NCBI GenBank assembly: GCA_900770635.1
Contig: CAAGLB010000163.1
Location: forward strand, 1 to 64,000
Length of the DNA: 64,000 bases
Direction of reading: 5' to 3'
Origin: an uncultured Alistipes sp.
GTDB lineage: Bacteria > Bacteroidota > Bacteroidia > Bacteroidales > Rikenellaceae
Made by a program: the position numbers and the translations under genes
In this document: piece after piece, positions 43,568-52,845 of the stretch
Layout: each line of letters opens with the position of its first letter
Position numbering within the stretch: position 1 is the first letter of the stretch
The notes under the pieces: generated by a model
Database searches by the model: none
Told to the model about the DNA's origin: nothing
What the model saw: only the letters and a program-made list of their open reading frames with translations

Positions 43568-44599
43568 CTATTGAATTATGCGAACAAGTTGATTTTCACG
43601 AAGTTTATATACGCCAGCAGTCACCACTCTCTCTCCCTGCTCGATGCCACTCGCTATCTCCACGCCATCTTCGCCACTTAGCCCTCCCACGACCACAGGC
43701 CTTAGCTCGGCACGGCTGTCGGCGTCTACAACCCACACATACTCGCCACCGCCCAGCGGAGCATATATCGCCGTCAGGGGCACTGTCACTGTGTGGTTGT
43801 TGCCCTCGGGGGTTAGCACTATGGCTATGCAGGTCATGCCTGGCGTTATCTTGTATCGGCTGCTGTCGACGCCCACAAGCCTTAGTGACACGGGAAAGCC
43901 TAATGCGTCGGACGATGTGCGGGCAAAGCTCTTTATCTTGGCTTCGAACCTATGCTCGGGCCATGCGTCGAATACCACCTCGAAGTGTGTTGTGCTGAGG
44001 TCGAGTTGGCTCAGTAGGCTCTCGGGTGCTGTGAACCCCACTGTGGTGCTCACGGGGTTGACAATGCGCACTATCGTCTGCCCCGAACTCACCCGCTCGT
44101 ATGTGTCTACGTATGTGCGCTCCACGATGCCGCTGAATGGCGCTGTAAGACGTGTGTCGGCGAGCAGGTCTACGCTGTTCTCGTATGCCGACTTAGCCTG
44201 CTCGGCGCTGCTTGCCAACGACTCGAACTCCTGCTGCGATATGGCACCATGAGCTATTAGCCTACGTCCACGCTCTAAGCGCTGAACTGCCTCTGTATAA
44301 GTGGCTTTGGCGGCGTTCACTTGTAGCTCCACATCACGCCTATCAAGCTCAGCAAGCAGCTCGCCCTGCTTTACAAGTTTGCCCTTGGCTATGGGTATGT
44401 TCATCACCCGCCCCGAGATTTTAAATGCGAGGTTTACAGCATCATCTGCCGTTGTTAGCGCTGCAAAGTCACGCTGCTTGATGCTTTCGAGCTTTGCTGT
44501 TGTGCACTTGACGCTCTGTATCGGCTCGCTATGTGGCTCAGTGGTGTGGTTGCAGCTCTGCAAAATGATGAGAGCAAATATCAATCGTCGCATCGTCAT
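43568..44599 (-). CDS. RND efflux periplasmic adaptor (membrane fusion lipoprotein)
   Basis: A 343-residue adaptor. Start ATG 44599 or 44593. The N-terminus is a lipoprotein signal with LQSC as lipobox. The lipoyl halves (AFKISGRVMNIPIAKGKLVK and DTRLTAPFSGIVERTYVDTY) flank a helical hairpin (VQLQVNAAKATYTEAVQRLE-like region), and the beta-barrel and membrane-proximal domains follow. It links the RND pump and TolC channel. First gene of the three-gene operon; it is 2 bp from the RND gene. Confidence 0.9.
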   Translation of the reverse strand: MTMRRLIFALIILQSCNHTTEPHSEPIQSVKCTTAKLESIKQRDFAALTTADDAVNLAFKISGRVMNIPIAKGKLVKQGELLAELDRRDVELQVNAAKATYTEAVQRLERGRRLIAHGAISQQEFESLASSAEQAKSAYENSVDLLADTRLTAPFSGIVERTYVDTYERVSSGQTIVRIVNPVSTTVGFTAPESLLSQLDLSTTHFEVVFDAWPEHRFEAKIKSFARTSSDALGFPVSLRLVGVDSSRYKITPGMTCIAIVLTPEGNNHTVTVPLTAIYAPLGGGEYVWVVDADSRAELRPVVVGGLSGEDGVEIASGIEQGERVVTAGVYKLRENQLVRIIQ

Positions 44600-44673
44600 A
44601 TATGTTTTTCGTCGTTTTGTTGCTATAATCTCGGAATTTGTGATTGATCAGACAATAATCGTTCCTTTTAGTG

Positions 44674-44704
44674 TTGTTGTTTAGCAGAATTTTTATTATC
44701 TTTG
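44674..44704 (+). promoter_or_regulatory. Promoter of the TPR protein gene
   Basis: TTG (44674-44676) and TATCTTTG (44697-44704) are 20 bp apart. Confidence 0.65.
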
Positions 44705-44726
44705 CACGTATTTTATATATAAGTTT

Positions 44727-47714
44727 ATGCGAAAAAAGATTATATCTCTGGCACTGCTCTCGATGCTAAGCTTGGCGTCGCAAGTCTATGCTATGCCTGC
44801 CCCCCAATCGGATAACCCTAAGGCCGATATCGAGGAGCTCATCGTGCGTAACCGTTGGTCCGATGCTCGACTTTTGCTTACCGAGTATCGTGAGACGCTG
44901 AATGCCGTTAAGGATCGCTACGAGCTTGAGTGGGTAGACTACCAGCTTGTGTTGTGTCAGGTGGAGCTCGGCTCTACCGATGCGGTTAAGTATATGCTCG
45001 ACTTCATGAAGCGCTATCCCCAGAGCCAGCATGCCAACCGTATGCTCTACGAGCTGGGCTGCTACTATGCTAAGAACAACAACTTTGAGTGTGCCGAGGA
45101 GTATTTCTCGAAGGTAGACTACGAGGGATTGTCGTCACGTGAGCGTGAGAAGTACGATGTCCGCATGGGCTATATCCGCTTCATCCAGGACGACTATCTT
45201 AGTGCCAAGACACGTTTTTCGCAGATACCTGGCAAGAGCGACTTCTATCCTCATGCCCTCTACTATGTCTCCTATATCGACTATGTGTCGGGCCGTAACG
45301 ACTATGCACATATAGGCTTCACAAAGCTCCAAAATGACGATTCGGACAATAATCCCTATCGTGACTTTATGCCCTTCTACCTCCTGCAACTCGACTACCG
45401 TGAGCAGAAATACGACTCGGTGATCAAGATTGGCGAGGAGCTTCTCAAAGTAGAAACCTCGGCTGAGGTTCACAACGACCTTGTGCGCATCGTTGCCGAG
45501 TCCTACTTCATCAAGGGCGAGTATGAGCAGGCGTTGAAGCATATCATCACCTATCCTGCGAGCAAGTATACCCGCCAGGAGCACTACATCAAGGGCTACT
45601 CGCTCTATCGCCTTGGCCGCTACAACGATGCTATCCAGCCGCTGCATGCTGTGTGTGGCGCTATGGATGGCCTCACGCAGAATGCCTCATACCACCTTGC
45701 CGAGTGCTACTTGAATAGTGGCGACAAGCAGAGTGCTGCGTCGGCATTCTCTATGGCCTCGACCGATGGCTACGATGCCACATTAGCCCAGAATGCGTTG
45801 CTTAACTATGGTCGTTTGAAGTATGAGCTCGATGGCGACCTCTTCAACGAGTCTATCAACGTGTTGAAGAAATATTTGGATAAGTATCCCGAGTCGGAGT
45901 ATTGTGCCGAGGTGCAGAAGCTGCTCATCGCCGCCTACTACAAATCAAAAGACTATGTGGCTACCTACAACGCCATCAAGGCATTCGAGAATCCCGGTAA
46001 GGATCTTCGTATAGCACTGCAAAAGGTCACCGTTATTCGTGCTCTTGATGCTGTTAAGAGCGGCAACTACAACCTCGCCAAGGAGCTTTTCGAGGAGGCG
46101 CAGTCGGGCGCCAACGCCAAGTATAATGCCTTGTCAATCTATTGGCAGGGCGAGATAGCCATCATCCAGGGCTACTATGGCGATGCTAAGCGTAAGTTCG
46201 AGGAGTATGTGTCGAAGGCTGCCAAAACTGCTGATGAGTATCTCATGGCCTACTATGGCATCGGCTATGCCAACTTCCAGATGAAGGATATGAAGGCCGC
46301 AGCTACGGCCTTCGATAGGTTTGTTCGTGAGTACAAAACCGAGGATAGCTATCTGTTCGATGCCTACAATCGTCTGGGCGACACACGCTTTGCTCAGCGC
46401 CAGTTTTCGCAGGCCCGCAAGGCCTATAATGTGGCTCTTAAATCCGAGGGTGCCGAGCGCAACTATGCTCGCTATCAGTTAGCCATTATCGACGGTGTGG
46501 AGTCGAAGCACGACTCTAAGATCGAGAGGCTCAGGGGCATCATTGCCGACACCGAGGGCAACTTTGTCGACGATGCATGGTACGAGCTTGGTCGCACCTA
46601 TATCGCCCTCGAGCGATTTGCCGATGGTGCTACTGCGTTGGAGGAGTTTGTGGCAAAAGATCAGACCTCGCCATACTATATCAACGCCCTTGGCGACTTG
46701 GGCCTTGCCTACATCAACCTCGACGATAAGGAGTCGGCACGTAAATACTACGAGCAGGTTGTTGCCTTCGATCCCCAGTCGTCGGCAGCTATGGAGGCTA
46801 TGCGTGGCATCCGTGAGATATATGTTGCCACAGGCGATATTGACGCCTATTTCAAGTATGCCGAGCGCAGTGGTGTGCAGACCGATGTGAGTGTCGTTGT
46901 GCGTGACTCGCTCACCTTTGCCTCTGCCCGCACAATATATCTCGATGGCGATATCCCTCGTGCGCAGAGCAAGTTGCGAGGCTATCTCAACGACTTCGAG
47001 AGCGGCTTTAACCGCACCGAGGCACTCTTCTACCTCAGCGACTGCTACCTACGCACCGAGCAGTGTGACTCTGCGCTGATGAGCATGGAGGAGATTGTCG
47101 AGCATGGCAACAGCAAGTATGTCGAGCGTGTGCTTAGCACTATGGCGCCTATGTGCATGAGCATGGAGAAGTACGAGAAGTCGGCAAATGCCTACCGCAA
47201 GCTCTACGATGTGGCTCACGATGTCGAGAAGCGTCGCCGTGCATCGGATGGCTATGTCGATGCCACCTTGAAGTATGCCGACGACGATAGGCTCTTGGCT
47301 ATGGTTGAGGATGTCGACTCGATGGCTGATGCTACGGGCAGTGCTAAGCGTAGGGCTACCTTGGCCAAGGCTCGTGTGTTGCATCGTCGTGGCGATGCTT
47401 CGGCCTACGAGATCTTCGGGTTGTTGTCCGACATGCGCTCTACGCCTGAGGGTGCTGAGGCCTACTACCGCCTTGTCGAGCAGCAATACAACCTCGGCAA
47501 CTACGACGCTGCCGAGCAGATGGTCTACTACTGTGGCGAGTTCGGCTCGCTATATTGGCAGGCTAAATGTTTCTTGTTGCTCGGCGACATTATGCTTAAA
47601 CAGGATAACGCCTTCCAGGCTCGTGCCACTTATCAGAGTATCGTCGATGGCTACTCTATCGAGGACGATGGTATTATCGACGAGGCTATCGCACGTATTA
47701 ATTCAATGAAATAG
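44727..47714 (+). CDS. Secreted tetratricopeptide-repeat protein (995 aa)
   Basis: A large protein with signal peptide MRKKIISLALLSMLSLASQVYA and many degenerate TPR units through its whole length, for example YPQSQHANRMLYELGCYYAK, YEQALKHIITYPASKYTRQE and ALEEFVAKDQTSPYYINALG. No catalytic motif is visible. It most likely acts as a protein-interaction scaffold in the periplasm. The gene for an outer-membrane barrel starts 1 bp after its stop, so the two proteins probably work together. Confidence 0.88.
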   Translation: MRKKIISLALLSMLSLASQVYAMPAPQSDNPKADIEELIVRNRWSDARLLLTEYRETLNAVKDRYELEWVDYQLVLCQVELGSTDAVKYMLDFMKRYPQSQHANRMLYELGCYYAKNNNFECAEEYFSKVDYEGLSSREREKYDVRMGYIRFIQDDYLSAKTRFSQIPGKSDFYPHALYYVSYIDYVSGRNDYAHIGFTKLQNDDSDNNPYRDFMPFYLLQLDYREQKYDSVIKIGEELLKVETSAEVHNDLVRIVAESYFIKGEYEQALKHIITYPASKYTRQEHYIKGYSLYRLGRYNDAIQPLHAVCGAMDGLTQNASYHLAECYLNSGDKQSAASAFSMASTDGYDATLAQNALLNYGRLKYELDGDLFNESINVLKKYLDKYPESEYCAEVQKLLIAAYYKSKDYVATYNAIKAFENPGKDLRIALQKVTVIRALDAVKSGNYNLAKELFEEAQSGANAKYNALSIYWQGEIAIIQGYYGDAKRKFEEYVSKAAKTADEYLMAYYGIGYANFQMKDMKAAATAFDRFVREYKTEDSYLFDAYNRLGDTRFAQRQFSQARKAYNVALKSEGAERNYARYQLAIIDGVESKHDSKIERLRGIIADTEGNFVDDAWYELGRTYIALERFADGATALEEFVAKDQTSPYYINALGDLGLAYINLDDKESARKYYEQVVAFDPQSSAAMEAMRGIREIYVATGDIDAYFKYAERSGVQTDVSVVVRDSLTFASARTIYLDGDIPRAQSKLRGYLNDFESGFNRTEALFYLSDCYLRTEQCDSALMSMEEIVEHGNSKYVERVLSTMAPMCMSMEKYEKSANAYRKLYDVAHDVEKRRRASDGYVDATLKYADDDRLLAMVEDVDSMADATGSAKRRATLAKARVLHRRGDASAYEIFGLLSDMRSTPEGAEAYYRLVEQQYNLGNYDAAEQMVYYCGEFGSLYWQAKCFLLLGDIMLKQDNAFQARATYQSIVDGYSIEDDGIIDEAIARINSMK

Positions 47715-47715
47715 T

Positions 47716-49422
47716 ATGGCTATGAATAGACTTTTATATATTAGTTTGGCTGTTGTTGCGCTGCTGGTTATCTCTGGTCGTGAGCCACTTAGTGCGCAGC
47801 AGGGAAATGTCGACATTGTCACTGCGTATGATCCCGATATCGAGTCGGCATCGAAGCTTCTGGCTCCAATTACGCTTATCGACGACGCATGGTCCGAGCA
47901 CAAGATTAAGTATAACATCGAGTCGTCGTTGTGGCAAATAGAACTCGATGCCCACCTCTTCAAGCCAGCACGTGCTAACTTCACAGATGATATTCTTAGC
48001 ACCAGCTACGAGCACTTCTTTGCTAAGGCCGCACTGGGCTATCCTCTTGGCTCAGACCTTGCGTTGCGCTATGCTATTCAGGAGGCTAAGCGTGGATATA
48101 TCGGCGTGGGTGTCGACCACGATGGCGACTTCCAGCCTCGTTTGTCTGCCGCTGGCCAAAAGCGTACTATTGCCAATAGCTTTGCTATGCACAACCGAGT
48201 GTTGCTCAATGGTGGTGTGTTCATCGGCGAGAGTCGTCAGCGCATGCTCGAGGCCGCCATCATCTACGATAACGACCTCTTTAATGGCTATGCTATGACC
48301 TCGCCCGAGCGCCTTATGTTTCACGATGCCAACGTGGCTCTGCGTTTTGGCGATGACTTCATCGACCTTAGCCACCTTAATTTTGTTGTCGATGTCGATG
48401 GTGGCGTATGGGCCCACCGCATGCCTGCAAGCGACAAGGCTGCCACCGAGGGACGTGCATCGGCCTCGTTGAAGATGGCTCGTCAGTTTGGCAAGAATCG
48501 TGTCGATGCCAATGTCGATTTCAGTTTGTGGCAGGGTGGCAAGCAGCTCAACTATCGTGACATACGTTTCGGCTTTGGTGGCGACTACTCACGCCGCTTT
48601 GGCTTTGTCACTCTCGAGGCGGGTGTCGGCTACACCTTCGACAAGATTAAGATGCAGGATAAGGCTAAGCACTATGTCCTGCCACGTGCCAAGGTTATGT
48701 TCGACTTGGAGAAGGCATCGTTTGTGCCTTATGTCGAGGTGAATAGCACCATCGGCAACAATGGCCCATCGTCACTCTATGGCATGAACCCCTATATCGA
48801 CAACGCAGCTATGGCCGATAAGTTGTGTAACATGAGGAACTCGTTTAGCTACAACCTCTCGCTCGGCTTTACGGGCACTGTGCTCAAATCACGCCTGTCG
48901 TATCAGGTGTATGCGGGTGCTAACTTTATGCAGAGCCATCTGTTCTGGTATTTGACAGCTCCTGGCATGTTTGGCGTTACTACGGCTAATAATAGCCGCA
49001 TATTTGTTGGCGCTGGTGTCAAGGCACTACCTGTGACAGGCCTCGAGATGAGTTTCGACTTCTACTACCATTTCGACGACAACAACTCGAAGTATCTGCT
49101 CTCCGATCCATCGTTGCGCTCTATGGTCGATGTGCGCTATACGCTCAGCCGCTGGTCATTCTACATCAATGGCGACCTCTGTGGCAAGCGTGCATGGTCG
49201 ATTACATATACGTTGACCGACGAGGAGGGTATGGAGCAGCCTACGGAGTTTAGCAAGCCTCTAACCTTCGACCTCGGTGCGGGACTAAGCTATCGTCTTG
49301 GTTGTGGTGTTGAGCTGTTTGTGAGTGGCGAGAACCTCCTGAACAATAAGTTCTTGTATGACTTTGCCCACTACTATAAGCCTGGTGCAGGATTTATGGT
49401 TGGAGCAAAGATTGATTTTTAA
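47716..49422 (+). CDS. Outer membrane beta-barrel protein, TonB-receptor-like
   Basis: A 568-residue protein starting at ATG 47716 or 47722, with signal peptide ending PLSAQ. The rest alternates strands and ends in F (SGENLLNNKFLYDFAHYYKP ... AKIDF), the C-terminal pattern of barrels recognised by BAM. Segments such as YDPDIESASKL and the GENLLNNKF motif resemble TonB-dependent receptor barrels, but a plug domain and TonB box are not seen. It is likely a partner of the TPR protein encoded just upstream. Confidence 0.82.
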   Translation: MAMNRLLYISLAVVALLVISGREPLSAQQGNVDIVTAYDPDIESASKLLAPITLIDDAWSEHKIKYNIESSLWQIELDAHLFKPARANFTDDILSTSYEHFFAKAALGYPLGSDLALRYAIQEAKRGYIGVGVDHDGDFQPRLSAAGQKRTIANSFAMHNRVLLNGGVFIGESRQRMLEAAIIYDNDLFNGYAMTSPERLMFHDANVALRFGDDFIDLSHLNFVVDVDGGVWAHRMPASDKAATEGRASASLKMARQFGKNRVDANVDFSLWQGGKQLNYRDIRFGFGGDYSRRFGFVTLEAGVGYTFDKIKMQDKAKHYVLPRAKVMFDLEKASFVPYVEVNSTIGNNGPSSLYGMNPYIDNAAMADKLCNMRNSFSYNLSLGFTGTVLKSRLSYQVYAGANFMQSHLFWYLTAPGMFGVTTANNSRIFVGAGVKALPVTGLEMSFDFYYHFDDNNSKYLLSDPSLRSMVDVRYTLSRWSFYINGDLCGKRAWSITYTLTDEEGMEQPTEFSKPLTFDLGAGLSYRLGCGVELFVSGENLLNNKFLYDFAHYYKPGAGFMVGAKIDF

Positions 49423-49444
49423 CCTAAGTTAATGTTTTGGATTT

Positions 49445-50071
49445 ATGAATAGTGTAGAGCGTGGTGCAGAGCGTGGTGGTCTGAGAGAGTGGTTTGTGTG
49501 GCGTGTTGTGCGTCGTGCTCAAACCATAACCTCGACAAATGCTCTGTTGTGGGGTGTTGCGTGGCTTATCATAGCGTCGATGCTGGGCTGGTATTTTCGC
49601 CTTTTGCCCACCTCGGCATTCAGCTTTGTTGCCACAGGCTATGTGTCGCTGTTGTGGTGTGTCGTGGTAAACCTTACGGTGTGGATCACGTTCACTCTGC
49701 TCTTCGTTCCCCTGGCCCTTGTGCGCAACCCTAAAACTAAGAGCTACGAGCTCTTTTCACGAATGCTCTTTGCCCACTGGCCAGTGACGATTGTCATGCT
49801 TCCGGGCATCGTTAACAACCGTATAGCCTTTGCTACCTATGCCTCAAACCCTGCTGCGGCTTTCGACCTCTATCCAGAGTTTAGCGTTGTGATGACTCTT
49901 GTCGCTCTGCTTGTAGGTATATGGTGGCTTGTGTGGAGCTATCAGGCATATAGTACCACGACCGAACGTAATACGCTGCTCGACAAGGTGCTGTTTGTGG
50001 CCGTGTTTGTGCTCTCCGAGGGGTTGTCGTATGTTGCGTGTGGTTATGTGTTGGAGGGATTGTTTGCCTAA
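49445..50071 (+). CDS. Yip1-like integral membrane protein
   Basis: A 208-residue protein with a short charged N-terminus and about five hydrophobic segments (ALLWGVAWLIIASMLGWYF, GYVSLLWCVVVNLTVWITF, LVALLVGIWWLVWSYQAYST and others). The layout resembles bacterial Yip1-domain proteins. No catalytic residues are apparent and I assign no function. It follows the outer membrane barrel gene by 22 bp and may be co-transcribed. Confidence 0.72.
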   Translation: MNSVERGAERGGLREWFVWRVVRRAQTITSTNALLWGVAWLIIASMLGWYFRLLPTSAFSFVATGYVSLLWCVVVNLTVWITFTLLFVPLALVRNPKTKSYELFSRMLFAHWPVTIVMLPGIVNNRIAFATYASNPAAAFDLYPEFSVVMTLVALLVGIWWLVWSYQAYSTTTERNTLLDKVLFVAVFVLSEGLSYVACGYVLEGLFA

Positions 50072-50120
50072 CTGTTGGGGTGTAATATGGTGAAACAAAG
50101 CATGTTAGGCATATAAACAA

Positions 50121-50221
50121 AAAAGGGTAAGCTACTTATATCGCACCGCTACAACCACATACCCTTGCTTGATTCCTCACCTGGGGGGTTCTGTAGGAGC
50201 TGGTCGTATAAGACTTACCCG
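50121..50221 (-). ncRNA. ffs: Signal recognition particle RNA, small (4.5S-like)
   Basis: A ~100-nt rod-like RNA on the minus strand. Terminal stem GGGTAAG/CTTACCC is followed by CTTATA/TATAAG. The apex is the SRP domain IV: CCC-AGG-TGA-GGAA-TCA-AGCA-(A)GGG, with the GGAA tetraloop at 50176-50173 and the AGG/AGCA symmetric loop that binds Ffh. Closing pairs CTACA/TGTAG and AACC/GGTT continue the rod. It ends in six T residues. A perfect Bacteroidota promoter places the start at about 50220. The loop and stem agreement make this call strong. Confidence 0.88.
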
Positions 50222-50225
50222 GGCA

Positions 50226-50256
50226 CAAAAGTACAAAAAAAATGTATCTTTGCAAA
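50226..50256 (-). promoter_or_regulatory. Promoter of the SRP RNA gene
   Basis: Minus-strand TTTG (50253-50256) and TACTTTTG (50226-50233) are exactly 19 bp apart. It overlaps the mltG -7 box on the other strand. Confidence 0.75.
50245..50252 (+). promoter_or_regulatory. -7 box of mltG
   Basis: TATCTTTG on the plus strand, 18 bp before ATG 50271. It lies inside the spacer of the SRP RNA promoter, so the two may interfere. Confidence 0.55.
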
Positions 50257-50270
50257 TAAAAAGTAGAATA

Positions 50271-51305
50271 ATGCGTAAAATTTTTATATCACTACTCCTT
50301 TTACTGCTTGTTGCGGGTGCTGCTGCGGCATATTTTGGCTACCAGATGTTCTATGGTCCTGCCGTTGCCGAGGATTTTAGTGTGCGCATCACGCCACGTA
50401 CTGACTATCAGTTGGTTGTCGACAAGGTAAAGAACAATAGCCGCTATAATTGGGCCTTCGAGTTCTATGCCGAGTATCTCGATTTGGAGAGCGCTCTGCG
50501 TGTAGGCACGTTTATCATCGAGAAGGATATGTCTGTGATGACCATTGTTCGCACGTTGAAGTATGGCCAGAGCCAGAGTGTTCGTCTGACAATCAATAAT
50601 GTCCGTACGCCCGAGGCTCTTGCCCGTAAGATTGCTGCAAAGATTGATATTAGCGAGGAGGATATGATCCGCACGTTGCGCGATACGTCGCTCATCGCCG
50701 AGCTGGGCTTCGACTCGGCTGAGGCTATGTTCTCGCTATTTCTCCCTAACACCTACGAGCTGCCATGCGACATTAGCCCTCGCAGCCTTGTGCTTAGGTT
50801 TAAGTCGGAGTCCGATAAGTTTTGGGCCGATGCCGAGCGCCAGAAGCTGCTTGCGGCAACAGGCTTTACCAAGCTCGAGGTAATGACCTTGGCATCTATC
50901 GTACATGAGGAGACTAATGCCCAGAGCGAGATGGCACGCATTGCAGGTGTATATGTCAACCGCCTTAATCGTGGTATGTTGCTCCAAGCCGATCCTACTG
51001 TGAAGTATGCTGTGGGCGATCCTACGATAAAGCGAATATTGAAGCGCCATCTCAAGGTGGAGTCGCCATATAATACCTATATTAATAAGGGGCTACCCCC
51101 AGCGCCTATTGCCATGCCCGATGTTGTAGCCATCGACGCTGTGTTGAACTACGAGAAGCACGACTACCTCTATTTTTGTGCACGTCCCGAGTTCGACGGC
51201 AAGCATAACTTTGCTTGCACACATGCCGAGCATCAGATAAATGCTAAGGCTTATCACAAAGCCTTGAGCGAGTTGGAGAAGCGAAAGAAACAGAATAAGA
51301 AATAG
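50271..51305 (+). CDS. mltG: Endolytic transglycosylase MltG (YceG-like)
   Basis: A 344-residue protein from ATG 50271 (MRKIFISLLLLLLVAGAAAA), with one N-terminal membrane anchor. A LysM-like part comes first. The catalytic domain follows with ASIVHEETNAQSEMARIAGV (the conserved Glu), YVNRLNRGMLLQADPTVKYA, and SPYNTYINKGLPPAPIAMP. It cuts nascent peptidoglycan and terminates glycan chains. A longer frame from 50169 would cross the SRP RNA gene and its promoter, so it is rejected. First gene of a cluster with DUF4199, GT2 and DUF4293. Confidence 0.94.
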   Translation: MRKIFISLLLLLLVAGAAAAYFGYQMFYGPAVAEDFSVRITPRTDYQLVVDKVKNNSRYNWAFEFYAEYLDLESALRVGTFIIEKDMSVMTIVRTLKYGQSQSVRLTINNVRTPEALARKIAAKIDISEEDMIRTLRDTSLIAELGFDSAEAMFSLFLPNTYELPCDISPRSLVLRFKSESDKFWADAERQKLLAATGFTKLEVMTLASIVHEETNAQSEMARIAGVYVNRLNRGMLLQADPTVKYAVGDPTIKRILKRHLKVESPYNTYINKGLPPAPIAMPDVVAIDAVLNYEKHDYLYFCARPEFDGKHNFACTHAEHQINAKAYHKALSELEKRKKQNKK

Positions 51306-51311
51306 TTGTAT

Positions 51312-51878
51312 ATGTTTGGAAAATCATTTTGGCAGGGTGTGCTGCGTGACGGTGCCGTGCTTGGTCTTGTGATGGCAACATCGCATGTTTTTGAGAGTTA
51401 TATGCTTTATGGCGATATGGCCTTGGGCCGAGCGTCGCTCATCATCATTGTCGAGATGCTTGCTGCGGCACTATTCTTTGTGTGGTATGTTCATCGCTCG
51501 GCTAAGCGTCGTGCTATGGAGATGGATGCCGAATTCGGATTCCCATATAGCGCTGCGCTGCTCTACATCTTTGTAATATCTATCCTCAGTGGCGTTCTTG
51601 TTGGCCTCAGCCAGATTCTATATGTGAATGCTGTTGGCGGCTACGATGCCTATATCCAGGGCATCATCTCTCGCTACGAAGAGATGGCAACTCTTATGCC
51701 TGTCGATAATTCGTTGTTCGACGAGATGATCGAGCAGCTGCAAGCATCGGAGGCACCTACTGCTATGCAGACAATAATTTCTTCGATTAATAGTTATATT
51801 ATCTCTGGCGGCATCGTCGGCCTTATCGTCGCAGGCATTGTGCGCCGTGAGCCCCAGAAATCCAATTTTAACGAGTAA
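51312..51878 (+). CDS. DUF4199 membrane protein
   Basis: A 188-residue protein from ATG 51312, 6 bp after mltG (a TTG at 51306 is in frame but less likely). Four transmembrane segments with loops typical of DUF4199: N-terminal helix, FVWYVHRSAKRRAMEMDAEF, a helix with SILSGVLVGLSQILY, and YIISGGIVGLIVAGIV at the end. The family is confined to Bacteroidetes and of unknown role. The order DUF4199, GT2, DUF4293 is one I associate with this phylum. Confidence 0.82.
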   Translation: MFGKSFWQGVLRDGAVLGLVMATSHVFESYMLYGDMALGRASLIIIVEMLAAALFFVWYVHRSAKRRAMEMDAEFGFPYSAALLYIFVISILSGVLVGLSQILYVNAVGGYDAYIQGIISRYEEMATLMPVDNSLFDEMIEQLQASEAPTAMQTIISSINSYIISGGIVGLIVAGIVRREPQKSNFNE

Positions 51879-51881
51879 CCT

Positions 51882-52829
51882 ATGCATCAGAACTTAGATA
51901 TATCTGTGGTCGTTCCCCTCTACAACGAGGAGGAGTCGTTGCCCGAACTTGTTGAGTGGATCGATAGAGTAGCCCGTGCCAATAGCCTCACCTACGAGAT
52001 TGTCATGGTCGATGATGGCTCTACCGACCGCTCGTGGAGTGTTGTCGAGGAGCTTAGGGCTAAGTACCCCGCAGTTCGTGGCATCAGCTTCATGCGCAAC
52101 TATGGTAAGTCGGCAGCCCTCTATTGTGGCTTCGACATGGCACGTGGCGAGGTGGTGTTTACTATGGATGCCGACTTGCAGGACTCGCCCGACGAGATTC
52201 CCGAGATGCGTCGCATGATTTTGGAGGATGGCTACGACCTTGTGTCGGGCTGGAAGCGTAAGCGCTACGATCCTATTGGCAAGCGCTGGCCAAGCAAGTT
52301 TTTCAACCTTACGGCTCGCCTTATGTCGGGCATCAAGCTCCACGACTTCAACTGTGGACTCAAGGCCTATCGTCGCAAGGTTGTTAAGTCTATCGAGGTC
52401 TATGGCGAGATGCATCGCTATATCCCTATTTTGGCTAAACATGCTGGCTTTAAGCGTATTGGCGAGAAGGTTGTCGAGCATCACGAGCGTAAGTATGGCC
52501 ATTCGAAGTTTGGCCTCGAGCGCATGGTTAAGGGCTATCTCGACCTTATCTCGGTGTCGTTCATGTCATATTTTGGCCGCTCGCCAATGTATCTGTTTGG
52601 TGGTCTTGGCACGTTGATGTTTATGTTTGGCTTCGTCGCTGTGGTGTGGATCATCGTCGAGAAGTTTGTGTCGAACCATCCGCTTACGAATCAGCCGCTG
52701 TTCTACCTCAGCCTTGTGGCAATCCTGCTTGGTGTCATGTTGTTCCTCGCTGGCTTCCTCGGCGAGCTTATCAACCGCCGCTCGATAGACCGTAATAGCT
52801 ATCTTATCGATAAAAACCTTGATAAATAA
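51882..52829 (+). CDS. Glycosyltransferase family 2, polyprenyl-phosphate type (ArnC/GtrB-like)
   Basis: A 315-residue GT2 protein. SVVVPLYNEEESLPEL, MVDDGSTDRSW, FTMDADLQDSPDEIPEM (the metal-binding aspartates) and YRRKVVKSIEVYGEMHRYIP form the catalytic domain. Two C-terminal transmembrane helices (about 225-300) anchor it. Relatives transfer sugars from nucleotides to undecaprenyl phosphate for membrane glycosylation. Start 4 bp after the DUF4199 stop; DUF4293 follows. Confidence 0.93.
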   Translation: MHQNLDISVVVPLYNEEESLPELVEWIDRVARANSLTYEIVMVDDGSTDRSWSVVEELRAKYPAVRGISFMRNYGKSAALYCGFDMARGEVVFTMDADLQDSPDEIPEMRRMILEDGYDLVSGWKRKRYDPIGKRWPSKFFNLTARLMSGIKLHDFNCGLKAYRRKVVKSIEVYGEMHRYIPILAKHAGFKRIGEKVVEHHERKYGHSKFGLERMVKGYLDLISVSFMSYFGRSPMYLFGGLGTLMFMFGFVAVVWIIVEKFVSNHPLTNQPLFYLSLVAILLGVMLFLAGFLGELINRRSIDRNSYLIDKNLDK

Positions 52830-52845
52830 TTAAACGAAAATAACT

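Noticed and set aside
50121..50221. tRNA-like gene in the mltG upstream region
   Set aside because: No cloverleaf or CCA-type acceptor fits, while the SRP domain IV and rod structure fit fully.
50169..50270. Longer N-terminus for MltG starting at 50169
   Set aside because: It would be translated from the SRP RNA region upstream of the mltG promoter; MRKIFISLLLL is a proper membrane-anchor start.
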